A stretch of DNA of 46,970 nucleotides from Bacteroidia bacterium (lineage in GTDB: Bacteria > Bacteroidota > Bacteroidia > Bacteroidales > Paludibacteraceae). The notes under the pieces were generated by a model, which was given only the letters and a program-made list of their open reading frames with translations, had not been told where the DNA came from and searched no databases. A program made the position numbers and the translations under genes. Below are positions 8,617 to 18,387 of the stretch, one piece after another; position 1 is the first letter of the stretch; the number at the start of each line of letters is the position of its first letter. The DNA lies in the NCBI GenBank assembly GCA_021152555.1, contig JAGKVE010000014.1, positions 1 to 46,970 of the forward strand, written 5' to 3'.

Positions 8617-10286
8617 GGTACCGGCATCGGCTCTACAGCACCTGAGCCCGTTACCACCCATATAGAATCCTGACGGACCAGACAAGATGAACAAATTGAA
8701 CGAGTAGAGTCAATTATGTCGTCTATACCGGCTGCATCCAATAGAGAATAGAAGACTACATCCGAAGAAACGGGTGTAGTTTTATTTTGCGACATAGCAT
8801 TAACTTTGTCAGCATTTAAATTTGCATATTCATCTGAATACCATATTAAGAATGGTACGTGGTATTCATTTTTTGATATCTGATAGGAGCCATGCAGAGA
8901 TAATTTTCTCTCGTCATCCCAAAAACTCTCACCATGATCCGACATATACATCATTACTGCCGGACGATTCAAATTATCCAAATATTGAATAAGAGAATCC
9001 AAAAAGTAATCAGTATAAAGAATGGCATTATCATATGCATTTACCAACTTATCCTTGTTTTGCTCTGCAATCATGGAGTAACTGAAAGAGGATCCTAATG
9101 TAGGTTGATAAACAGCAAAAGACTGTGGGTACCGTAATTCATAACGGAAATGACATCCTAATGAATGCAAAACGAACATCTGCAAAGAGTCATTATTCAT
9201 TTCAGATAGGGCGGTTATCATTTCTTCGTCATAATTATCTGTCACGTCAATGTTTTTAGCATATGAATAGGAATAATCACAGGCAGTCATTATTCTTTCT
9301 GTAAACAAAAAAGGTATTTGCTTTGTGATGAATCCCGCCTTGAATCCTGCTTCCTGAAAAGCCTCAGGTAAGGATCTTTCCTGATAGGCTTTTTCCTGTT
9401 CTCTTGCTGTGGCCCGAGAGAGAATTAACGGCACTGAATAAGAAGTCAGGTTTGCCTGAGAAAATGCGCTGTCATAGCTAATCAGATTTCTACGTTTTGC
9501 TAACAATGGAGTGGTATTTCTTTCATATCCATTTATTCCAAAATGATCATAGCGAGCTGTCTCTCCAATTACTAACACATATATTGCAGGATAGTCATAC
9601 TCCTTTTTATTTATTCCGAAATGAAAAGAAACTACTTTTTTTTGAAAGCGGTTTTGCTGATAAGACGAACGAATAATATCCGTAGTTTCTAAGTATAGAT
9701 TATATGGATAAATTTTGTATAACTTCATCCATACTAACCCTATAGCATCTGATATAGTGCTACTATCCGAGCGCTCATTGTGAACTTGTTTGAGAAAGAT
9801 TACCATGGCAAAGAAGCCTATAACAATGGCCATAGGGAAACTAATATAAATTATTTTGCGGAAAAAGGGAGACAACAAATACTCGTTCTCCACTCGCATC
9901 GCAAGGATAAAATATAGAATCCAAAGTGTAACCACAAGGATACATGCAGGCCACATTGAAACAAGCAATTCAACTGCCTCGTGCATATCTGTATGAAAAA
10001 TATTGGATAGAAATGCGGTTGAGGTTGACTGCTTATTCAAGTACAAACTCGCGATATCTATAGGAAAAAAGAGAAAGTTAAATACCCCCTCTACGATAAA
10101 ATATGTCCTTGCCTTTAGAAATATGGCAGGAATTAATAACATAATGATTACTATAGCCAAATATGCAATTTTTCTGAGCCATGAAGACTCCAAATCAATT
10201 GCAACAAAGAGGGCGTAAAATATTGGTAACAACAGTAGCGCAAAGAGCAATACAATGCGTATAATATTTTGAATATTATGGCTCAT
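8613..10286 (-). CDS. Phosphoethanolamine transferase, EptA/sulfatase type
   Basis: A 557-residue inner-membrane enzyme with about five hydrophobic segments in the first ~170 residues and an alkaline-phosphatase-fold domain after about 230. Motifs: VIGETARYDHFGINGY (metal-binding Glu), SQANLTSYSVPLIL (probable nucleophile Thr), MYMSDHGES and LHGSY near the C-terminus. Known relatives move phosphoethanolamine from phosphatidylethanolamine to lipid A or glycans, often giving polymyxin resistance. It is the last gene of the nadB-to-porZ operon (ATGA overlap with porZ). The gene is visibly richer in A+T than its neighbours, hinting at transfer. The exact acceptor cannot be told. Confidence 0.85.
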   Translation of the reverse strand: MSHNIQNIIRIVLLFALLLLPIFYALFVAIDLESSWLRKIAYLAIVIIMLLIPAIFLKARTYFIVEGVFNFLFFPIDIASLYLNKQSTSTAFLSNIFHTDMHEAVELLVSMWPACILVVTLWILYFILAMRVENEYLLSPFFRKIIYISFPMAIVIGFFAMVIFLKQVHNERSDSSTISDAIGLVWMKLYKIYPYNLYLETTDIIRSSYQQNRFQKKVVSFHFGINKKEYDYPAIYVLVIGETARYDHFGINGYERNTTPLLAKRRNLISYDSAFSQANLTSYSVPLILSRATAREQEKAYQERSLPEAFQEAGFKAGFITKQIPFLFTERIMTACDYSYSYAKNIDVTDNYDEEMITALSEMNNDSLQMFVLHSLGCHFRYELRYPQSFAVYQPTLGSSFSYSMIAEQNKDKLVNAYDNAILYTDYFLDSLIQYLDNLNRPAVMMYMSDHGESFWDDERKLSLHGSYQISKNEYHVPFLIWYSDEYANLNADKVNAMSQNKTTPVSSDVVFYSLLDAAGIDDIIDSTRSICSSCLVRQDSIWVVTGSGAVEPMPVP

Positions 10287-13200
10287 CGTATTACCAGAAT
10301 CTTGACAGCAGCATGCCCTCCCACGGCATTACAGAGCGCAGTATAAACTCCCGGCGTAGCTCGTCTGCCGTCTGGCAACTTGCCGTCCCAAACGGCTGTA
10401 CCGCCATGACTACGCGTTTTGCATACCAAGTTTCCGCCGCTGTCTATTATATTTACCACCGTATTATCCATCAACCCGGCAATGCTGATTACCCCATCGT
10501 AATTCGGACGTACAGGATTAGGGAAGGCATACGCACCTTTCATGTCCTCATGGGCATCACTCGCATCACTCATGTACGAGGCTATACCTTTATCCGTTCC
10601 GACAAACACCTCACCGGTATTAGCGTGAATAGCAATTGATAGAATATTATTCGATGGCAACAAAGAATTATTCTCCGTAAAGTGCGCAACCGTAATGGTA
10701 TCGTCCTCGATGAGATACAGACCGGAGTTAGCCGTCCCTATCCATATCCGGTTTCCGCCATCCACGGCCATGCAGTTGATTTGCTCTTCGCCTAACAGAT
10801 AGTCACCAAGCCCTGTTCCGTCATTGCGGGGGATGATGATGCGGCGGCAGGCATTGCTTGTAAAGAAGTCCACATTTGACGGAATAGTGATTATTCCCTT
10901 TTCCGTCCCTAACCAAACACGATTGGAATGGTCTTGCACAAAACATCTCAACTGGTTTGGCACCAAAGAATTACCGTTTTGGTCAATGAAAGTGTTACGT
11001 TTAACACAACGGTCATCGCTGCCGATAGTCGGTGTGCCGTTGTCATTCAGCAGAAGTAATCCTGTCGTGTTACGCTGGTCCATCATCCATTTGAAGCGAC
11101 CGTCCCGTTTGTCCGGCCATATGCCGGACGGGGTGGTAAAATGCAAATCTACGCCGTTTACACGGGGCATTATTGCGTGCCATTGCCCCGTCGGTGTCAG
11201 TATATGTATCGGCTGCCCGATTTCTGTTGGATTCAACACCCATAGATTACCCTGCTCATCAATCATCGCACCATCAGTACGTGTATAGAACTCTTCCAAT
11301 ACGTTTGGACTAACGGGGCGTAGCGTACTATTCTGCGCATGGTGATGTTTATAGGTTTCGTAATCGCGGAATTCTATCACGCCTGTTCCATACGTTGCCA
11401 AGAAGAAATGTCCGGCGTTCTGGGGATCAACGGCTATGCAGACGGGATCCAAGATACGGGCACCTAAGCGGCGCTCGAAATACTCCGGATTATAACGTCG
11501 CCAATTGGTTCCGTCATATATATTCATACTTGCCGCGCGTATATATTCTGCTGCCCAACGGCCGCCGACTGCTGAGTACATCTGATTATGGGCAGAGGTA
11601 ACAAAATACCCTAAATTGCTGTTCGGACCATCTGAGTGATAATAATTGTCTCCTGACTTGTTCAGACGGATTAGTCCCCAACCTTCTTCACATAACCAGT
11701 ATTCACCCTGCGAATAGACGGCGTCACGAATATGGTATTGGGTGCTTACTTGACTTATTTTTCCGTCATCTGTCAACCGACATAAACCAGGCCCACCAAG
11801 ATAAAGCAATAGTTGTCCGCCCGACTCATGTATCCAGTAGATAGCTTGCGGGCTGACTAATTGCCAACTATTATCTTGACGGACATAAAGCGAGTCATGT
11901 TGCAGGGTATAGATTCTTCCGTTATGGACATCTGCATCATGTAACCGGTCTGTCAATAACGAAGACGAATGCCAGAACGAGTAATCCGTCATATTGTCTT
12001 TGAGCGATGCGCTGTATATCTTGTCCACTGCAAACGCGTATAACGTATCCCCTATCTCCAAAACGTGGCTCACATTTAACGATGCGGCTTCATCACCTAT
12101 ATAGTAGGTGTCCACAACTTCTCCTTTGCGGGTGTTGATAACTACTAGGCCGAATGGCATAGACAAATACACATTCTTTGCCCCTATATATATATTGTTG
12201 ATATTTACTGATATTGAACCTGCCTTCAGGTAAATATCCGGTATCTGTTTTACATTACCGTCATCGCTCAATAAATCTACTCGGCCGTCTGTATATGCGA
12301 TGACTAAAGACGTTGAACCAGGATCATACGCAATATGCGAAATCGAATTACCATTCAAACCTGTCGATTTGTTCCAATACTCTATCTCGCCATCTGTACG
12401 GTCTACGCTGAAGAGCGAACCATTAGCAAGACCATATACCCGGCGAGGAGACGCAGCTACTTCGGATGGACTGATGTATGACAGATGTAAGCGCCATTGC
12501 TGCATGCTTCCCATTATCTGTTCACTCGTTTTGTTTTCCACCGATTGCAAACTTTCCGGAGAGGCGTGTGGGTCAAACTCCACTAATCCTTCCGAGGTAC
12601 CGATGTAAATCTTCCCATCCTCATCTGCAGCAAGTGATAGAATACCGTTTGCCGGGAATGCCGAGTTATCAGTTGTATAATGGACTAACACTTCTGTTGC
12701 ATCGCTATTCAGCACATAGGCGCCAAGTGTTTCCGTTCCAACCCATATGTACCCGTTTGCATCCTCGCATATGGCAGTTATCGACTGGTCGGCAAAGGGA
12801 TTTTCACCGTTTTCATCGGTTATAGAAGGAATACCGATGACATTGGAATTGAAGAAATCCGTCTCCGCGGCTATATATCCCAAACCTATATCCGTGCCTA
12901 ACCATACGCGATTTCGGCGGTCTTGGAAGATGGTATATATTTTGTTCGGCTCAAAGGCACGACCATTAAGATCTTTAAACAAATGACGACGTACTACCCG
13001 GTCATCAGAACCATCGAACGGGGTACCTTTATCGTCCAATAGACAAAGACTGGCGTTGTACCGCGCCGTTCCGAACCATTTGTGATGCATATTTCGTTTG
13101 TCAAGCAACAATCCACCCGGAGTGTACATCTCAATAGGTTCTCCATTATCTTTCAAATCCACTGCGTGCCATTGGCCATTAACATCTAAGCACTGCAACT

Positions 13201-14344
13201 GAGAGGATGTACCGGCGTTTAGAAGCCATAAATTACCGGAATCATCATACGTTGCGAAATCCAAACGGGTGTAGTTCTTCTCTGCCCCTTCTACTGCAGA
13301 TATCAATGTATTGTCACCGCCTGCTATATGCTGGCGAACAACTTCCTTTCCCCTAAACTCGCATAACCCGGTCCCATAACCGGATATGAAATAATGCGAA
13401 TTGTCTTTGGGGTCAACGGCTACATTCATAAAGTCCAAAACAGGCAGACCGGTTTTACTTTGAATGGCAGAGGAACTAATATTGGTCCATTGTTCCCCGT
13501 TATACATCATCACAATACCCGGACGGAAGTATTGCGCTGCCCAACGACCGCCCTGAAGTACCCATAACTTGCCTTTGGAAAGAGTCATCCTATAGGGTAT
13601 ATTACTCAGCGGACCTTGCGGTTTGTAGGTCAGCCGTTCAGAGGCCGTAAAACGCACGATTCCCTCCGACTGCCCCGCATACCATTCACTCGTTGCATCT
13701 TTATAATGCTTTCCTTTATCTGTTTCCGGAGACACGCGACCACTACGCAATTCGCGCTTCCATACGCTGTAGTCCACTAAATTGTCACTCAACGCGCCAC
13801 TATAAACGCTGTCTGTCGTAAACGCGTAGATACTGTCACCATGTACTAACACATCCTCCACATCCGTCTCCTTGCCGTTTGCGCGAAGCCAGTAACTGTC
13901 CACTAATTTAGTTTCACGCAAATCCAATGTCTGAACGCCAAAGGCGGTAGATAGATACGCTATACGATTGTGAATAGTCACGTTATGAATGGTCTTGCGC
14001 TGAGTCATGTCCTTGTCATACAACTCACCCACATATTTCACGCCATGGGATGTGAGTATATCAATTTTGCCGTTCCCGTAACCAATAACCAGTTGTTTCC
14101 CGGTCTCGTCGTAATGAATACAAGTAATCCCTGTACCATGCAATCCGGACTGACGATTATATATACGCAACTGTTCGCTCTCCTTATTCACACTATACAG
14201 ACTGCCGTCTGAAATGGCATACACACATTCCGGAGACATTGCAATCTGGGTCACGTTGTTATACGCAAAATGCGTTGTCCAACGCTCGGCTCTCACCGGC
14301 ATAAACAACACACTCATTATTAATATGACTAATTCACGCTTCAC
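10283..14344 (-). CDS. porZ: PorZ-like type IX secretion protein with tandemly duplicated propeller region
   Basis: A 1353-residue secreted protein; start is GTG overlapping the rdgB stop (GTGA). The signal peptide is about 1-19 (MKRELVILIMSVLFMPVRA). Residues ~20-595 and ~615-1250 are two copies of the same two-component-regulator-propeller region: ERWTTHFAYNNVTQIA/QQWRLHLSYISPSEVA, VYAISDGSLYSV/VYGLANGSLFSV, GGRWAAQYFRP/GGRWAAEYIRA, NRVWLGTDIGL/NRVWLGTEKGI. Residues ~1265-1353 form one T9SS-type C-terminal domain (AYAFPNPVRPNYDG ... TPGVYTAL). In Porphyromonas gingivalis PorZ is about 780 residues with one such unit and supplies anionic LPS to the sortase PorU. Orthology is inferred; the duplication is seen directly. 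Confidence 0.78.
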   Translation of the reverse strand: MKRELVILIMSVLFMPVRAERWTTHFAYNNVTQIAMSPECVYAISDGSLYSVNKESEQLRIYNRQSGLHGTGITCIHYDETGKQLVIGYGNGKIDILTSHGVKYVGELYDKDMTQRKTIHNVTIHNRIAYLSTAFGVQTLDLRETKLVDSYWLRANGKETDVEDVLVHGDSIYAFTTDSVYSGALSDNLVDYSVWKRELRSGRVSPETDKGKHYKDATSEWYAGQSEGIVRFTASERLTYKPQGPLSNIPYRMTLSKGKLWVLQGGRWAAQYFRPGIVMMYNGEQWTNISSSAIQSKTGLPVLDFMNVAVDPKDNSHYFISGYGTGLCEFRGKEVVRQHIAGGDNTLISAVEGAEKNYTRLDFATYDDSGNLWLLNAGTSSQLQCLDVNGQWHAVDLKDNGEPIEMYTPGGLLLDKRNMHHKWFGTARYNASLCLLDDKGTPFDGSDDRVVRRHLFKDLNGRAFEPNKIYTIFQDRRNRVWLGTDIGLGYIAAETDFFNSNVIGIPSITDENGENPFADQSITAICEDANGYIWVGTETLGAYVLNSDATEVLVHYTTDNSAFPANGILSLAADEDGKIYIGTSEGLVEFDPHASPESLQSVENKTSEQIMGSMQQWRLHLSYISPSEVAASPRRVYGLANGSLFSVDRTDGEIEYWNKSTGLNGNSISHIAYDPGSTSLVIAYTDGRVDLLSDDGNVKQIPDIYLKAGSISVNINNIYIGAKNVYLSMPFGLVVINTRKGEVVDTYYIGDEAASLNVSHVLEIGDTLYAFAVDKIYSASLKDNMTDYSFWHSSSLLTDRLHDADVHNGRIYTLQHDSLYVRQDNSWQLVSPQAIYWIHESGGQLLLYLGGPGLCRLTDDGKISQVSTQYHIRDAVYSQGEYWLCEEGWGLIRLNKSGDNYYHSDGPNSNLGYFVTSAHNQMYSAVGGRWAAEYIRAASMNIYDGTNWRRYNPEYFERRLGARILDPVCIAVDPQNAGHFFLATYGTGVIEFRDYETYKHHHAQNSTLRPVSPNVLEEFYTRTDGAMIDEQGNLWVLNPTEIGQPIHILTPTGQWHAIMPRVNGVDLHFTTPSGIWPDKRDGRFKWMMDQRNTTGLLLLNDNGTPTIGSDDRCVKRNTFIDQNGNSLVPNQLRCFVQDHSNRVWLGTEKGIITIPSNVDFFTSNACRRIIIPRNDGTGLGDYLLGEEQINCMAVDGGNRIWIGTANSGLYLIEDDTITVAHFTENNSLLPSNNILSIAIHANTGEVFVGTDKGIASYMSDASDAHEDMKGAYAFPNPVRPNYDGVISIAGLMDNTVVNIIDSGGNLVCKTRSHGGTAVWDGKLPDGRRATPGVYTALCNAVGGHAAVKILVIR

Positions 14345-14994
14345 TTTTCAATTCTCAATTCTCTCACCAACGCTTCCAATGCGCGTGCACGATGACTGAT
14401 ACTATTCTTTACTTTAACAGGCAACTCGCCGAATGTTTTGTTGTATCCCTCAGGAATGAATATCGGGTCATATCCGAAACCGCCTTCTCCATATTCTTCC
14501 GTTGCAATTTTTCCGCGTACCACTCCTTCTACACACATAATCTCTTGCTTGAGGTTAATCAGCGTTATTACTGTACGAAATTGTGCGCCCCTGTCTGTTT
14601 TCCCTTGCAATTCACGCAGCGCTTTTGCCCGATTGGCGGCAAATATATCCGCCTCTTTCATTTCCTTCCCTGCTGGGAGAGATATGGTAGGTTCTTTTTT
14701 ATACCACCTTGCCGTATAGACACCCGGTTCTCTGTTTAACGCATCTATTTCTAATCCCGTATCATCCGCAAATATGCCGTCTATATCCTTTACGCTCCGC
14801 GCATTACCCGTTTGCACATAATCCCATACAGCCTTTGCTTTTATCAAGCTGTTCTCTGCCAGTGTCGCCCCTGTCTCTTCTATCTCGCGGTCAAAGCCTA
14901 TCTCGCGCAGACTCAGCACTTCTATCCCGATAGGCATTATCCCGCGAACCTCCGACAGTTTATGTTCGTTATTTGATGCAAAAACCAACCTCAT
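14341..14994 (-). CDS. rdgB: XTP/dITP diphosphatase (RdgB/HAM1)
   Basis: A 217-residue house-cleaning enzyme hydrolysing dITP and XTP to monophosphates. It has the family start LVFASNNEHKLSEVR, ETGATLAENSLIKAKAVW, FADDTGLEIDAL, and the C-terminal FGYDPIFIPEGYNKTFGEL plus SHRARAL. Start chosen at ATG 14994 because it overlaps the DUF2147 stop as ATGA and gives MRLVFAS directly; an upstream ATG at 15006 would add four residues. The next gene, porZ, starts inside its stop. Confidence 0.93.
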   Translation of the reverse strand: MRLVFASNNEHKLSEVRGIMPIGIEVLSLREIGFDREIEETGATLAENSLIKAKAVWDYVQTGNARSVKDIDGIFADDTGLEIDALNREPGVYTARWYKKEPTISLPAGKEMKEADIFAANRAKALRELQGKTDRGAQFRTVITLINLKQEIMCVEGVVRGKIATEEYGEGGFGYDPIFIPEGYNKTFGELPVKVKNSISHRARALEALVRELRIEK

Positions 14995-15425
14995 TTGCGT
15001 ATCCATGTTTGGTTGCGGCCTAAGAATCCGCGTCTGTCTAGTGAACCGCGCAGCACCAATTTGCCATCTTTCGGATATATTTTACCATAGTAGAACTTAC
15101 CGGACTCCGGATCCAACACCTTGCCTCCTTCCAACTGGTTTTTCTCTTTGTTGTATTGCATGCCGCGGATAATGACCAGTCCTTCCAACGGCTTGTTATG
15201 GTCCGCGTCTTTGCATTGTTCACAACGCAAATCCGGATCACCGACTAACATTTTGGCTATCTTGCCGTAATACAACCCGTCGGAACTTTTGTAGATACTC
15301 ACTATAGAGAAATTTTCTCCAGTCTTGTCATCTACCGTCTTCCAATCACCTAATATGCTGTTCAGCTGTGCGTACCCGTTCATTGTCATCCATAACGCGA
15401 TGACCACACTCATGATCTTTTTCAT
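14991..15425 (-). CDS. DUF2147 secreted protein
   Basis: A 144-residue protein with signal peptide MKKIMSVVIALWMTMNGYAQ and a DUF2147 domain: LGDWKTVDDKTGENFSIVSI, CEQCKDADHNKPLEGLVII and the C-terminal KDGKLVLRGSLDRRGFLGRNQTW. The family forms a small periplasmic beta-barrel fold of unknown role. Two cysteines in LRCEQC are part of the family pattern. It sits in the operon between the antiporter (41 bp upstream) and rdgB (4-bp overlap). Confidence 0.88.
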   Translation of the reverse strand: MKKIMSVVIALWMTMNGYAQLNSILGDWKTVDDKTGENFSIVSIYKSSDGLYYGKIAKMLVGDPDLRCEQCKDADHNKPLEGLVIIRGMQYNKEKNQLEGGKVLDPESGKFYYGKIYPKDGKLVLRGSLDRRGFLGRNQTWIRK

Positions 15426-15466
15426 CTTTTCTTTATTATTTTTATTAGTATTTACTTATATTCTCC

Positions 15467-16465
15467 TCAAAGAGAGACAAGCCTATATCCTAAATAAAGG
15501 GCATATACAAGCAGCAAGATTCCTCCTCCCCACCGTTTGATTTCCCGTTCTCTGTTGGTTTTGACGAACAACCATACGAGTATACTACCGACCGCCGCCA
15601 TCCAAGTATCCAGTTCTATGCCTTCATATGCCGGTAAAGGACGTATCACGGCGCTCATCCCGAGAACAAAGAATACATTGAATATATTACTGCCTACTAC
15701 ATTGCCTAAAGCGATGTCAGAGTTGTGTTTCGTTGCGGCGATAACAGATGTCGCAAGCTCAGGAAGAGACGTACCGAGGGCAACTATTGTCAAACCAATA
15801 ATAGCTTCGCTAACCCCCATTCGTGTCGCTAAATCAACTGCACTTTTTACTATCAGTTCGCCACCGATAACCAGTCCCGCCAAACCGCTTATAATGAATA
15901 GCACCGCTTTCCCTGTACTCAATTGCTTCATGTTTGGTACTTCGTCACCTTGCATTTCATTGGGATGGTCCTTGGCATGACGGAAGGTATTGTATAGAAA
16001 ATAGCAGAAAAACAATAAAAGAATTATTCCGCCCATACGGCTGATGCCCCGGCTGTCCTCTCCGAACGGTGAGTTGATTGCCACAGCGGCAAAAACCAAT
16101 ATACCCGCAATAATAGATAATGGAATGTCAAAATCACGGCTGCGCTTCTGGGATACCACCGGATAAACCAATGCCGTCAAACCGAGAATGACAAACGTAT
16201 TGATGATATTCGAGCCTAAAATATTTGTAATTGCCAAATCAGTAGATTCCTCCATTACAGACACCATGTTGACTACAAACTCCGGCATGCTCGTTCCGAA
16301 AGCGACTACCGTCAAACCTATTACGAGGTCACTGATTCCAAAATGTTTGGCAATAGACGAAGCTCCGTCCACCAACCAGTCGGCACCTTTTACGAGAGCG
16401 ATAAAACCGACAATAATCAGTACTATGCTGATCCACCAACTATATGCTAATAATGACTCAATCAT
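15467..16465 (-). CDS. Calcium/sodium antiporter (CaCA family, YrbG-like)
   Basis: A 332-residue inner-membrane protein with about ten hydrophobic segments in two inverted halves, each with an alpha repeat: VVAFGTSMPEFVVN with GSNIINTFVILG in the first, IVALGTSLPELATSV with GSNIFNVFFVLG in the second. These Glu/Ser/Asn residues form the Ca2+/Na+ site of the NCX fold. Start ATG overlaps the ychF stop by 4 bp. Expected role is calcium extrusion driven by Na+; direction and ion are inferred from the family. Confidence 0.92.
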   Translation of the reverse strand: MIESLLAYSWWISIVLIIVGFIALVKGADWLVDGASSIAKHFGISDLVIGLTVVAFGTSMPEFVVNMVSVMEESTDLAITNILGSNIINTFVILGLTALVYPVVSQKRSRDFDIPLSIIAGILVFAAVAINSPFGEDSRGISRMGGIILLLFFCYFLYNTFRHAKDHPNEMQGDEVPNMKQLSTGKAVLFIISGLAGLVIGGELIVKSAVDLATRMGVSEAIIGLTIVALGTSLPELATSVIAATKHNSDIALGNVVGSNIFNVFFVLGMSAVIRPLPAYEGIELDTWMAAVGSILVWLFVKTNREREIKRWGGGILLLVYALYLGYRLVSL

Positions 16466-17568
16466 ACATTAAATAAGAAATGCATTATATCACCATCCTG
16501 AACAAGATAATCTTTTCCTTCAGTCGCTAATTTACCTGCAGCACGGCACTGCGCTTCACCTCCAAGCTCGATGAAATCGGCATATTTGATAACTTCCGCG
16601 CGAATGAAGCCACGCTCAAAATCCGTGTGGATAACCCCTGCACACTGGGGAGCTTTCATTCCTTCTTTGAACGTCCATGCACGCACTTCATCGCTGCCTG
16701 CAGTGAGGAAAGTACGCAGTTTCAAAAGTGCGTAGGCTGCTTTAATCAGACGGTTGACACCTGACTCGGCAAGCCCGATTTCTTCAAGGAACATCTGCCG
16801 TTCTTCATAACTTTCCAATTCGGCTATCTCGCTTTCAATCTTTGCGGCAAGTACAATCACTTGTGCATCTTCCTCTTTAACCGCTTCACGCACTTGCTCC
16901 ACGTATGCATTCCCGCTCACAGCTGAATCCTCATCCACATTGCATACATACATGACGGGCTTGTTCGTGAGGAGAAAAAGATCTCGCGCAGCAGCCTCTT
17001 CCTCTTTATTATCCAACTCCACAGTACGGGCATTTTTGCCCTGAGACAGCGCATCGCGGTACTTGACGAGCACCTCCAACTGTAATTTAGCCTGTTTGTC
17101 TCCACCGGCTTTGGCTGCTTTCTCGCATTTCTGGATACGGCTTTCCACAGTCTCCAGATCCTTGAGTTGCAATTCTGCGTCTATAATCTCTTTGTCACGT
17201 ACAGGATTGACACTTCCATCTACATGCACAACGTTCTCGTCATCAAAGCAGCGTAATACATGAATAATCGCGTCTGTCTCGCGGATATTAGCGAGAAACT
17301 TGTTTCCTAATCCTTCTCCCTTACTTGCTCCTTTTACCAGTCCGGCTATATCCACTATTTCCACCGTTGTAGGAATAACGCCGCGTTCAGGCTTGCATAT
17401 CTCGCCGAGTTTGATGAGGCGCTCATCAGGAACTGTGATAACGCCAACATTCGGCTCAATTGTACAGAATGGGAAATTGGCACTCTGCGCCTTTGCATTG
17501 CTTAAACAGTTAAAAAGCGTACTTTTGCCCACGTTGGGCAATCCTACTATTCCACATTGTAATGACAT
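16462..17568 (-). CDS. ychF: Redox-regulated ATPase YchF
   Basis: A 368-residue Obg-related P-loop protein that prefers ATP. G1 is GLPNVGKSTLFN near residue 8, followed by PFCTIEPNVGVITVPDERL and DIAGLVKGASKGEGLGNKFL. The middle is a coiled coil, and the C-terminal TGS domain has FLTAGSDEVRAWT and AGVIHTDFERGFIRAEVI. Length matches the family (about 363). It binds ribosomes and is linked to stress responses in E. coli. It lies 11 bp after the C40 peptidase gene in the operon. Confidence 0.96.
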   Translation of the reverse strand: MSLQCGIVGLPNVGKSTLFNCLSNAKAQSANFPFCTIEPNVGVITVPDERLIKLGEICKPERGVIPTTVEIVDIAGLVKGASKGEGLGNKFLANIRETDAIIHVLRCFDDENVVHVDGSVNPVRDKEIIDAELQLKDLETVESRIQKCEKAAKAGGDKQAKLQLEVLVKYRDALSQGKNARTVELDNKEEEAAARDLFLLTNKPVMYVCNVDEDSAVSGNAYVEQVREAVKEEDAQVIVLAAKIESEIAELESYEERQMFLEEIGLAESGVNRLIKAAYALLKLRTFLTAGSDEVRAWTFKEGMKAPQCAGVIHTDFERGFIRAEVIKYADFIELGGEAQCRAAGKLATEGKDYLVQDGDIMHFLFNV

Positions 17569-17579
17569 ATATCTTTTGT

Positions 17580-18386
17580 TTAATATCTTTTTATTTTGAC
17601 AAAATGATGACTATACTCTCCCGTTTCGGTATTAATAATGCCGTTGGAATCGAGCTTTTCCACTTTCACTCGTCCGGAACAGTGAACGACACGTTCTGCA
17701 TCGATGATAATACCTACATGGCTTATTTTCCCGTCCTCGTGGTCAAAGAACACCAAATCTCCGGCTTGTGCTTTAGACAGGTCAGATATAGTACGTCCTT
17801 GTGTGGCTTGTTCGCTTGCGTTTCGTAACAGGCGTTTTCCGAAAAGGCTCATAATGGTTTGTGAGAACCCCGAACAATCCATGCCCAACGCATTTTTCCC
17901 ACCCCACAAGTAAGGTACATTCAGAAAAAAACGGACTGTTTGAAGCAAGTTTTGTTCGTTCAGTTCCAATGGTCTCTCAATTACCATTGACGGGTCTATA
18001 CGGAATCGCACACCAAGCACCTCGAATACTCCGTCCTTATAGTTTGGTAGCCTCGTTCCTGCCGTCAAAGGGATTGTTTGTCCATTGTTTTCGCTAACGG
18101 CGTAGGTCATTGGGAAACTCACCAACGCTGCGTTTGTAAGCGCTTTGCTATAAGACGTATATTCTTCCGGTTTCATCGGCGAAATCATCTTCGCGTCCAC
18201 CCATCCTTCCTGATGGTCCGATTCCAGGCGTACACGATACCATTGAGGACTTTGATTTTCGGCTTTAGACTTTTTACTCTCAACTATCTCGCATAGTTCA
18301 CCGAAGAGTATCTGTGTCTCTTGCCCCGCGCACTCGCGCGACTCTGCACGAACCGGTACAATACTATGTAGCGCAATCCCTTTCAT
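17580..18386 (-). CDS. C40 (NlpC/P60) peptidase with SH3-like domain
   Basis: A 268-residue peptidase lacking an obvious signal peptide. The N-terminal ~65 residues are SH3-like (WYRVRLESDHQEGWVD). The C-terminal NlpC/P60 domain has the nucleophile Cys171 in GMDCSGF, His223 in SHVGI and a third residue near HCSGR. GGKNALGMDCSGF with PYLWGG is like YkfC-type enzymes cutting gamma-D-Glu-diamino acid bonds in cell-wall peptides, so murein-peptide recycling in the cytoplasm is possible. It starts 1 bp after the nadB stop. Confidence 0.87.
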   Translation of the reverse strand: MKGIALHSIVPVRAESRECAGQETQILFGELCEIVESKKSKAENQSPQWYRVRLESDHQEGWVDAKMISPMKPEEYTSYSKALTNAALVSFPMTYAVSENNGQTIPLTAGTRLPNYKDGVFEVLGVRFRIDPSMVIERPLELNEQNLLQTVRFFLNVPYLWGGKNALGMDCSGFSQTIMSLFGKRLLRNASEQATQGRTISDLSKAQAGDLVFFDHEDGKISHVGIIIDAERVVHCSGRVKVEKLDSNGIINTETGEYSHHFVKIKRY

Positions 18387-18387
18387 T

